The notes below the pieces were generated by a model. It saw only the letters and a list, made by a program, of their open reading frames with translations, was not told the DNA's origin and did no database searches. This document shows, piece by piece, positions 1 through 9,251 of a stretch of 13,539 nucleotides of DNA. Position numbers and translations under genes: made by a program. Positions within the stretch are counted from its first letter, which is position 1, and each line of letters opens with the position of its first letter. The stretch is taken from positions 1 to 13,539 of the forward strand of contig JALLBK010000619.1 of the NCBI GenBank assembly GCA_036940085.1. Direction: 5' to 3'. This DNA comes from Discostella pseudostelligera. Its lineage: Eukaryota > Bacillariophyta > Thalassiosirophyceae > Thalassiosirales > Thalassiosiraceae.

Positions 1-770
1 TGGAGATTCGTTCCATTGCCAATAAATTATGGAAGGGACGGAGCTATTGCGGGCGTAGAATAAAGAGTCGTGTGGCAATGGCAATGGGTATGTTGGGGCG
101 GGGTGCAGTGCCGCACGGATGGGCTGTTTCGTAATGAAGGAAGCGGTGCGTGGTTGTTATGACACAAATATTGTGAGGTCAACGATATTTTGGCCAAATA
201 AGATTTAAGATTTGAGATTTGGAGAGCCTGCAAACTTCAATCTTGAACTTAGGAGTCGCAGGTACGACAATTTGGGTATTTGAGTATTTGTAGATCAATG
301 TAAGGACCAACACTTAATACTTTCGTACCTCTCCCGATTAAGATTGTCGTTCCGACAAATCAAGAGCGTTGTATGTTGTATGTGCCTCGATCATGATACT
401 TCATGCGAAGTTTTGAGCACGGTACAGCAGGTACCTGGCTCCACACTGATAATCGCCAAATTGTCGCTGGATAGGAGGGTATGCGTATGGTGTATCTCTA
501 AGATCAGAGATCAGCCCCTCACCCGCCCGGGCGCGCCCCCCTTTCCCCTCCGCCCGCCGCCCGCCAAACCAACCTTCGCCACTCTCAAGTTTGCCCCGCG
601 CCGGACGCAGGACGCCGCCACCACTACCATACCACTACCATAGAGAGATCGAGCATCCTCCTCCTCTTCATCTTCTTTCCCCCTTGCAATCACCCCGTCA
701 TTTTCAATTTCCACTACTTCCTGCTGCCACTGAATATCAGCAAAGAATACCGATAGTCACATCAACGACG
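1..770. other. Upstream intergenic region and probable 5' leader of the first gene
   Basis: No gene is supported here. The open frames are short, several begin at TTG rather than ATG, and none shows a recognisable motif. Visible structure: a 7-bp AGATTTR unit three times near 201-222; a C-rich, G-poor stretch at about 515-600; an exact 11-bp tandem duplication (ACCACTACCAT) at 620-641; and a pyrimidine-rich tract at about 655-725 just before the first gene. The C-rich and pyrimidine-rich part is plausibly core promoter or 5' untranslated leader (inference). I found no clear TATA box. Confidence 0.5.
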
Positions 771-3700
771 ATGCCGTCACCAGTCCGCCGCCGCCGCTCG
801 GCATCGCAGTCCAACAATAGCAACCAGTCTTCGAAAGAGAAACAACAACCCAGTGGAGAAACTTCCTGTGAAAGAGCAGCGACGACGACGGTGGCGATTA
901 CCAAAACGACAATAAAAACAGAGACGGTCGTGGACGGCAACGAGGGAAAATCACATCAGCAACAATTACCATCATCATCATTGCAGAGTCGAACTAGGAC
1001 GAGCATCTCTCCCCGAACACGCGGAAATTCCATTGCACGAATATTGGCATCTCCGGGTGATTTACTTCATGATACCAATCTCAACAATACTACCGGCAGT
1101 GGAGGTGGTGGAAACAGTGCCGCCAGGAGAGAATTACCAAGGCGCAACATTATCCAGAACAAATTTATTTCTCCAGACAAGCGTTCCACTGCTGAGGCTA
1201 CATTGAATTTGCTTGCACGCAGGAGGAGTACGAGGAACTCGTTGGAAGAGACGGGGAATGTGGAGGTGGTACGGAGACCAAAACAAACTCATGCGGCAGC
1301 GGCGGCTACAGACACTTCATCGCTGACAACACCGGGGGGACGACGACGGAAGCGAAAGGCCGCGTGTGATGCCCAATCGAAGGTTCGCGATATCTGTGAG
1401 TTGGAAGACTTTGATCAGCTTGATGAATTGTTATTGGACAGTAGTCAGAAAGTTCCATATAATGAGCCATCATCATTGACAATGAATCAAGGAAGGAAGA
1501 AGAGAACTATGATGGGAAGGAGCGTAGGGGTGGGTGCGGGCGCAGCGGTCAGCGATATTGTGGTGGTCGCCGACAGAAGATCTCCCGCTGCTTCTCCCTC
1601 CTCCTCGGGCATGAAGAATGGTCCTTCTACTCCACGCATTGTCGCCGGTACTGCAAATAATAATACTGTCGATACAAAAGTAGCATCATTTGTCCCGATG
1701 GGAAAAGTTGAAGAACGGTGGTTTCGCAATTTCAACAAGTGGAGGTGCAATTCTTCCTCTTCGACTTCTTCTACTACTGCAACTACTTCTCCAAAAAAGA
1801 ATGCTTCTCCTTTAGTGACCACATCCACAATGCCACTTCCGACTTCTCCACCGCCCAAACTATGGATTCGAGAGCAACGGGTGCAATACAATTTATGGAA
1901 ACAAGATAAGAAATCTCAACTGACCAAGCAACGGATTGATTTATTGGAGAGTGCGGGATTTTGTTGGGAGATGAACGAGCGGAAGAAGGCGAAGGCCGCA
2001 GCAGCTTCAGCAACGACGAAGAAGAATGTCACCACATCCAAATCGAATCCACGTGATACCGATGGGAGCAGTAAGGGACGTGTCACGTCCAAGGATGCAA
2101 GTGAAACAACAGGAACGAACCACAATCGTCGATCGGAAAAGAGAAAATCACCGCGAGAGAGCCTGACAACGCAATTTTATCATAACCTTGAAGAAAATAC
2201 TAGTGAGTCTAGCAAGAACAACCAACCTCAGGTTCTTCTACGAGACTCGACAGAGTCGGTTACAACAACAGTGAAAACGAGCTTGAAGAAGCGACGATCC
2301 TTACCAAACCCACACAGTTCAGCGGTGACATCTTCACATCCAACTATTACTACCGATGACCATAACATCAAAGTTGAGGCTACGTCCGATCCAATATCAC
2401 CTAAAATTAGAAGCAAGAATGGACGTCGGGGTCGACATAGCATGGATAGCATGGCATCGCTAATGGCGCTTGATATATCCACTGAAACGAGGTCGGTACC
2501 CGGTGCTGGGAAGAAGAAGGTGGGAGCTGCCACCTTGCGTGCCGAGTCGCTCAGTTACAAAGAATTAGAAATGGCAGTGAACAAGAGTTTACAGCAAAAG
2601 GCAAGGAAGAAGTCAAGTGCAACGAAGTTGTCATCTAGTACGGATTCTAAGCTCGAGAAGAAGTCAAGTGATCGGAAGGTAGATGGAAGCGACAAAACTG
2701 AAACTAGTGAGGAGGTGGATGTGCCGTTGATAAATTGCAATGATCTGTCACCCTCGCTGAAGTCTCCGTTACTAGTTCTGACACGACTCCCAACCTCATC
2801 ATCGGCGTCGAAAGATCCGCAATCTCATCCTGCCGCTGTCGCCGCGAAATCTACCGAACCAGTATGTGTGAGGAAATTAATGCTCTCGTGCTTATCGGAG
2901 GAGTCGCCACCTGCTGAAAGTGGGGACATTAGTATCAGGCCAGATGATGAGCATCCAAATCCGTCCACCAATGGTAGCAATATTACCACCGATGGGAGAA
3001 ATTCTTCGGCCACCTCGATGAATTCAACAGTCGGATCTCATACCGTCTCATTTGAACCGGGGGGGGATGCGTTCGTGAAGTCGAGATCTGTTGGAGATGC
3101 ATTGCAACCAAATCTCGATTCACCACAGCCCGAAGCCAGACTTGAACCAACCCTGCCAAATAATTCGACGATTATGCATCACACGCCAACTCAACCAAGT
3201 AATGCCGGCGATTCTCCATCCTACACATCATGCGATGCTGCACATGTCAATTCTCCATGGGAACATGATACTGATTTTGTTTCCACAATCGAAGCAACGG
3301 ACATTGATTTACTCTCCAATAGTCCCGATCCATCCAATGCAGCAAACAAGCCTCGGAGGTTATTTTCTCCTTCATACAATCTACCTTCCCAAATTGATCC
3401 ACAGAAGAATGCAAATAAGGACGAGTCTTCTATTCATACACAGTCACAGACTCGGATTCGGCCTGCCAATCGTACAAGTCAGAAAGAAATTGGTACCGGG
3501 ACCGCAGACCCTTCTTCTCAAATCTCTGAGACGCAATCTAATTTACCTGTCAATACCGAGGATGCAAATAATGACGAGTCTTCTATGCAGTTATATTTCC
3601 CATTATCATTGACTTCACCGCATGTTGATGTTGAACCATCTCAGACTCGGATTCAGCATGGAAGTGTAGCCAATACCAACACCGAGGATTCGAATACTCA

Positions 3701-4796
3701 GAACAGCCTGGTCACAAGCAATGTTGGCTCACATTTTAATGGGAATCTCGGTGCTCATGTTCCAGTTGCGTTACAAGCTGTTGAGCCAAATCATTCCATG
3801 GTCGAATATCGAAACAAATGGACCAACTTTGGTCTGATTGAAATGGAAATGAAATTGGTGGCACATCGAATGCGTGAACTCGAAGAGAAAATGAAGTTAG
3901 TGGATTCGTCTGCGATACCAATACAGAACGGCATCGACGGGGAGAGAGGTGGGTCTGCATCGAAGCAGGCCGTGGCATACCGTCCTAATTCAAGATCTAG
4001 GTCAACCAGTAAGAGCCATCATTCGTCGTCAGATTACTATGAATCTTCTGAGGAAGAATATAATGATGAATACTGCACGCGAAGTCCCATGAAACAGCAA
4101 CGCAGATCGGGATATCGAGGATCAAAAGAGATTGTCGGGAATCGATCGAGCAGACGAGTTGATACTCACAGAGCAACCGTTCAGAGGGGTCGATCAAGAT
4201 CCAACCACGACGACCGCAGAAATGGCCGCCCTAGCAAAAAAAGATTCAAAAATGATGAACGATATTACTCCGATCGCTCTGACTCGTCCGAAGACTTTGC
4301 TGATTACGCGGATGATAGACATCAAACTCAAGGAAGAAAGCAGAGATCGGGCCGTAAAAAAGGCGCGGAATTGAATGCATCTTCGGGATCGAAAGAATCA
4401 CGCACAAATCAAAAGCCAAAACGTCGACATCCTGTATCTGTCTTGGAGACAGCAAGCCCAAGTAAGCCTGCAGTTGCTGACGATCACTCGAAGGATGAAA
4501 AGAGCGCACATTCTGAACAATCTTCGGCCAGCAAGACGAGTGTAGTCAAAACGAAAATACCTCAGAATGTGGACGCAAAGCCATCCGAAGTCCAGCGCAA
4601 TGACTCAACAGCAGCAGACGACAGAAAGTCACCATCTAATGACAATGGGAATGAGTCTACCGCGAACTATACTTCCTGTGTCTTCGGAGACAGATTAAGG
4701 GCGCCATTGTTTTGGCTTGCACGCGGAGAGAGTAGCTCTGATGATGAAAGTTGGGACTTTGATGGTCCAATGATTCTCCCTCCATCGCCTTTGTAG
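771..4796 (+). CDS. Large low-complexity, probably nuclear protein with a divergent helicase-associated (HA) type domain
   Basis: An uninterrupted frame of 1341 residues, rich in Ser, Thr, Lys, Arg and Asn. The frame is open back to a TTG at 591, but the first ATG is at 771 (A at -3), so I start there. Residues 191-196 (RRRKRK) look like a nuclear localisation signal. Residues 210-223 form an acidic-hydrophobic patch. W317-W324 plus residues 363-401 (LWIREQRVQYNLWKQ, then LTKQRIDLLESAGFCWEM) match the helicase-associated domain pattern of W, F, W, QR-x-Y, LT-x-x-R, L-x-x-x-GF-x-W. This domain is abundant in diatom proteins and thought to bind nucleic acid. A 36-residue Ser/Thr/Pro linker splits the two halves. 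Residues 1020-1045 could form a short coiled coil. Residues about 1073-1223 are RS-like and strongly basic. The C-terminus has a hydrophobic APLFWLA segment followed by Ser/Asp-rich sequence. No helicase motor or enzyme motif is present. A DNA- or RNA-associated role is inference; the gene model is firm, the function is not. Confidence 0.85.
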   Translation: MPSPVRRRRSASQSNNSNQSSKEKQQPSGETSCERAATTTVAITKTTIKTETVVDGNEGKSHQQQLPSSSLQSRTRTSISPRTRGNSIARILASPGDLLHDTNLNNTTGSGGGGNSAARRELPRRNIIQNKFISPDKRSTAEATLNLLARRRSTRNSLEETGNVEVVRRPKQTHAAAAATDTSSLTTPGGRRRKRKAACDAQSKVRDICELEDFDQLDELLLDSSQKVPYNEPSSLTMNQGRKKRTMMGRSVGVGAGAAVSDIVVVADRRSPAASPSSSGMKNGPSTPRIVAGTANNNTVDTKVASFVPMGKVEERWFRNFNKWRCNSSSSTSSTTATTSPKKNASPLVTTSTMPLPTSPPPKLWIREQRVQYNLWKQDKKSQLTKQRIDLLESAGFCWEMNERKKAKAAAASATTKKNVTTSKSNPRDTDGSSKGRVTSKDASETTGTNHNRRSEKRKSPRESLTTQFYHNLEENTSESSKNNQPQVLLRDSTESVTTTVKTSLKKRRSLPNPHSSAVTSSHPTITTDDHNIKVEATSDPISPKIRSKNGRRGRHSMDSMASLMALDISTETRSVPGAGKKKVGAATLRAESLSYKELEMAVNKSLQQKARKKSSATKLSSSTDSKLEKKSSDRKVDGSDKTETSEEVDVPLINCNDLSPSLKSPLLVLTRLPTSSSASKDPQSHPAAVAAKSTEPVCVRKLMLSCLSEESPPAESGDISIRPDDEHPNPSTNGSNITTDGRNSSATSMNSTVGSHTVSFEPGGDAFVKSRSVGDALQPNLDSPQPEARLEPTLPNNSTIMHHTPTQPSNAGDSPSYTSCDAAHVNSPWEHDTDFVSTIEATDIDLLSNSPDPSNAANKPRRLFSPSYNLPSQIDPQKNANKDESSIHTQSQTRIRPANRTSQKEIGTGTADPSSQISETQSNLPVNTEDANNDESSMQLYFPLSLTSPHVDVEPSQTRIQHGSVANTNTEDSNTQNSLVTSNVGSHFNGNLGAHVPVALQAVEPNHSMVEYRNKWTNFGLIEMEMKLVAHRMRELEEKMKLVDSSAIPIQNGIDGERGGSASKQAVAYRPNSRSRSTSKSHHSSSDYYESSEEEYNDEYCTRSPMKQQRRSGYRGSKEIVGNRSSRRVDTHRATVQRGRSRSNHDDRRNGRPSKKRFKNDERYYSDRSDSSEDFADYADDRHQTQGRKQRSGRKKGAELNASSGSKESRTNQKPKRRHPVSVLETASPSKPAVADDHSKDEKSAHSEQSSASKTSVVKTKIPQNVDAKPSEVQRNDSTAADDRKSPSNDNGNESTANYTSCVFGDRLRAPLFWLARGESSSDDESWDFDGPMILPPSPL
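3409..3654 (+). repeat. Degenerate internal duplication within the first gene
   Basis: Two short blocks recur in the same order and reading frame. ATGCAAATAAKGACGAGTCT, extending through TCTAT, is at 3409-3433 and 3562-3586, one mismatch, 153 bp apart. CAGACTCGGATTC is at 3447-3459 and 3642-3654, identical, 195 bp apart. At protein level this gives N/D-ANxDESS followed by QTRIx in each copy. Both offsets are multiples of three and differ by 42 bp, so this looks like an old in-frame duplication followed by insertion in the second copy. Confidence 0.55.
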
Positions 4797-5165
4797 GTGT
4801 GCCACCACGTCAATCGATGTTGCGATTGCTACGATGAGAGAGCACTAGTCATCCATCGCTTGATTCTCTCTGCAAAGGCTTTTGATATGAGTTGATAATC
4901 TATTAGTAATCTCCTTTGTTTCATCACCGACCCTAATGTAGCCAATGATAATATCGCATAGCTGTCGCATCGGATATGAATGAAAAACAGTCCGTTGTCC
5001 AAAGCGTTTACTCATGAAGTAGCCAATGGTATCGGCTTTTGAATCGGTTATGAATAACTGAAGGGACGATGTGATCCAATTTTGATAATGAGCTTGATTT
5101 AGATTATATTTAACATCAAAATACATGTAATTCCTAATTCACAACATGCAGTGGCGACGGAATTC
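4797..5165. other. Convergent intergenic region (two 3' ends)
   Basis: The 369 bp between the stop codons of two converging genes. It must hold both 3' untranslated ends, which may overlap. There is no AATAAA on either strand that I can see. An ATG-initiated 93-codon frame on the minus strand (4845-5126) is discussed under findings and is not called as a gene. Confidence 0.6.
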
Positions 5166-8100
5166 TCAAGTCTTTCGCTTGAATGATAGCAACTTTCCAA
5201 TTGATAATTTCTTTTTGTTAGGTTGCTTCGACACTGGAGATGATGACACTGCTGCAGCCGCTGCAGAATTTGTCCTCGATGGAGAAGCGAGAGGAGGAGG
5301 AGATGTTACATGTGCCCCTTTCATTGCCTTCTTCGCTGATGGCGACTCAGACTTCTTATGCAAAGCAGAAGGTTTCGGTGGTTCAATGTCACCAGACCTT
5401 TTCTTCTTGAGAAATAAACTGGGCATACTCTTCCGCGGTGGTGACACAGATTTGTCTGTGACTTCAAATCCTTGTTGTATGATGGACCCTGGGACGGGGC
5501 GCAAAGGCCCGACATAGCGCAAGAATGTGAGCTCAACGGGCTTATTTTGTGGAGTGCTAGATATCTTGGATGCAACCTCGTCGAGAGTGGTATGGACAGA
5601 GCTGTTTCCGTTAACAGCCGCGAGTTGGTCGCCATGTTGAACACCCTTCTCGGCCCCATTGCCTCCAGGGATGGTTTGTGAAACCCATACGCCAATTTCA
5701 TGTTCTTGGAAGAGTACTGTGCAAGCAACAAGTGATTTGGTGTTAGCAGTATATTGCGCAGAAATATCATTAAACTACACCAACTGTATGCAATCACTTA
5801 CATCCCAACGGGAGAGCAACTGTCACAACCAGAAACTTTATGTCAGTCAACACATTAATATCCTGCGTTTCATCGTATTCAACACCTTGAACGTGGTGGA
5901 TTGCCCTGGCAGCGGCCAGAGCCTGCTGAAACATGTACATGTCCTCATCCTCGGGAAAAGTCGATTCGTCGTCCTTGCTGTCTCCGCTCACCACCGTAGT
6001 ATCGACCTGCACACGAGAAGAATGTGTGTTAGATCTAGAACAGCTCGCGTGTGAAACTTGATGCAATAGCAATGAAATTTACTCACATCCACGTCCTTAG
6101 GAAAAATGTAGCTGCGCATATAGTCAATCCAATCATACTCTGACCCATCTGTCCTCGTCCCCGTATTTAAGGTCGTAAATGCGGTCGACTCGCCATATGT
6201 ATCGGTATCGTATGTTGTAGTGTCGTCTTCGGTTACTCTCGACATTCTATTATCAGCACCGCTTGCGCCGCTATCCGTATGGATATCACTCTGTGCAGGT
6301 TGTTTTTGCGCCAATCCCACCCCCACCCCGAAAAGCCCGCCTAATGTAGCAGCCACAGCAGAGACGGCATTGTCCACGTGATCCAAAATGGTCAGATCCA
6401 AGTTATCTAACTCCTCCTTCCGTAAATCGTCGCTCTGGCCACTCTTATAAGTAATGCTGTCCTCGATTGTTGAATCGCCGTAAGTGTCGTTATCACTACC
6501 CTCCTGATCATTCTCAGGTTGACGAAATGGCATCGTCTTCTTGGACTCAGCAACCTTTCCAGAACGTATCGAGGTGGATTGGATTGTTTTCTTGTTGCCT
6601 ACTGATGGCCTATCCCGATCCTCCTCGTTGATGTCGTCAAATTTGTCGATCTCTGATAGATCCTCTTCTGATTCAGCCCAGTAGGTATGGACCGTATTTT
6701 GTGAATCCGTCGCAAACTTAATACGCTGGCTCCTCTTATCATCCTTCTTACTCATCTCGTCATGAAAGGAAGACGAGGTCTGCACAGTAGATGATTCAGA
6801 CACTAGAGATGACTTGACAGCCCTCGCCAATGCATTCTCCTCCTCTGTATCCCGTGCATTATTGTTCATGTCGGATTGGTCGTTACTACTATCGGATTCA
6901 TTTCCTTGGATTCCACGCGCACGATTCTTCGTCTTGTCGGCTTGTTTCAGTCCACTCTTAATTTTGTAGAATATGTCTGCTGGATTATGAGCGGACGGTG
7001 GAGAATCTAACTGATGCTGCTCTGCTTGGGTAGGTTCAGCAGTGACGGAAAGTTCTTGCACCTTCTTCGATTGAGCATGATCCATTTTGCCAAAAGCGAA
7101 AATACTGTCGTCGTCATCGCCTTCTTCCGTTGAAAGTACACTATTTGAGTTCCCTACACCTACTGACTGATCCCCCAAATCATGAGAGATGCTAGATCGG
7201 GAGTCAAGCCCCTCGAATACCATAGACTGTTCATCCGAACTCCACGGATTCTTTTTACTTGTATTCTTGCGCGGGCTACTGCGATCAATTTTCTGCTCGC
7301 TGCTCTGCGGCACTAGTGACGGCATTGCAGTACCACCCCTCCCACCAACCGCTGAAATAGTCTCGCGCCATTGTGCCTCAGCCTTGTCCCACTCTTCCAG
7401 CGTATTAAAGTTCGCTGATAATGAATTTTCACTGTTGCGTTCTCGATCGGTGAGGTTATCCGTATCACTGCTCGTGATTGGTCTCTCGCCGGCATCTTTG
7501 CCTCCTCCCACTCCTCCAAGACGATCGCCAGTGTCAGCGGCACCAGTACTGCTTCCAACGAACAATGATGCATGATCTTCACCCCAAGTGCCCCACCTCG
7601 CAATGCCCTCGTCACTGCCGATCTTGCGATGATCACTAGTACCATCATCGTCCCAAGATTTGGACTCTCTCAGAAAACTGCCTCGTCGTCTCCGACTAGT
7701 ACCCCCGGAAGTGCTGGTACTTTTCTTGTCAAAGTTAGAGTTGAAATCAAAGTTATTGTCCCATACGTTGTTGGTGGTGGTTCTTGAGTCACCAACTCTC
7801 GAACCACCAAAGCCATTCACGCCAGAGAACGATGCATCACCCCTATTACCACCCCCTCGAGCAAAGGTCTCGACGCTTCCAGAACCAATACTCCATCGCT
7901 GTTCGCTAGCACCGCCATCATCATCCCAAGACTTGGATGCGCGTACAAACTGCTCCCGTTCTCTCCGAGTATAAATACTACTGCCCTTGCCTCCGTTGTT
8001 ATCATCATTGTCATCTCGCAGCTTTCGAGAAACCGAATGAATCGTATTGGCATTGGCGTGGTCGTTCCTGAGGTGGTGGTTATTGCTGCTGTTGTTGCCA

Positions 8101-9214
8101 GGATTGCTATCTTGACTATCGTGCGATTTCGACTTTCCAATCCTCCGTGGATTGATATAGTGTCGTCGGGTGTCAATGTCGTCGTCACTGTCATCGTGAT
8201 TTCCAGCAGCAGCAGCAGCATTAGATTCGGTGACATTATCCAAGAGAATGCCATCACTGGCAAGCTTGCGTGCGTNCAGCAGCAGCAGCAGCATTAGATT
8301 CGGTGACATTATCCAAGAGAATGCCATCACTGGCAAGCTTGCGTGCGTGTGCAGCAATATCCAATATGCCCCCCGCATCGAAGGTAGTAGTGTTAGTAGG
8401 TGCGGGTGGTGCCGACTTGTTCTCAAGTGGTTCCTGAATTTCTTCACCTACCCCCACATCAATTCCTTCATCGTCACCGACAACTACAACATCTCTACTA
8501 CCTTCGGAATAATGATGATTAAGTAACTGATGAAGATGATGCTGCTGCTGATGGTTGGCAAATTCATCGACATTATCAATAATCACCTTGGACTTTTTGC
8601 GTCCACCCTTGTGATGTTTCTTACTACCCTTTGGCATTGCCGGTGGGAGGAGCGTAGGATCAAGCTGCTCCTGGTGCCGGTGGTACTGGTTATGGTTGCT
8701 CACCAACAAGTCCTTCTTCTTCTTTTTTACGGGAGTTCCATGCAATGCCCGTTCCGTATCAATGGTCTGGTCTTCCTTATCCATCATCATCATCATCATC
8801 ATTGGGTTGCTGTTTGCATCATCCGCTCCGATATCGTCTCCCCTCACCACCATCACCTCGTTGTCGACTTGAGCAGCAACATCATCATCGTCAGTGTGAT
8901 ATTCGAAATCGTTCTGATTAGCAATCATGGGCATTTTGCCACTTTTCTCATTGTGCGTGTTCCGAGGTACTGGAATCTTGATGTCACCACCTGATGACTG
9001 CTGTGTCGGCGGATGCATTGGATTTTGGAAGTAGGATGAAGATGTGGTACCAGCATTCGGATAATAACCAGAATGGACACCATTACTATTCTTGTAAATA
9101 TTGATGTGGCCGCTAATGTTGGTAACGGAGGTGGTATTGCTATTGCTAGTAGTGATGTTGGGTACTGTTAATGGAGATGGGGCAAATGGATCAAATGCCG
9201 ACTCTGGACGGTAT

Positions 9215-9251
<37 letters not shown>

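Noticed and set aside
27..233. 68-codon minus-strand frame at the window start
   Set aside because: It begins at TTG, is short and His/Pro/Ser-rich, and no splice or motif evidence supports it.
591..770. Sixty-codon N-terminal extension of the first gene from a TTG
   Set aside because: The frame is open, but the first codon is TTG and there is no ATG before 771. In a nuclear eukaryotic gene the ATG at 771 with A at -3 is the better start. The extension is Pro/His-rich leader-like sequence.
4762..4793. C-terminal Ser-Pro-Leu of the first gene as a ligand for the neighbouring PDZ domain
   Set aside because: Ser-x-hydrophobic is a class I ligand, but the PDZ domain has Leu rather than His at alpha-B1, which favours class II. 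A tripeptide match is also too weak, and gene neighbourhood carries little weight in eukaryotes.
8204..8348. Transposon target-site duplication or phage attachment site
   Set aside because: The copies are 72 bp, adjacent apart from one N, with no inserted element between them, and they lie inside a coding frame.
8254..8526. Reading the PDZ locus as two separate genes or a frameshifted pseudogene
   Set aside because: The frames break only at the N between two identical copies, and collapsing the copies restores one frame with introns of matching phase.
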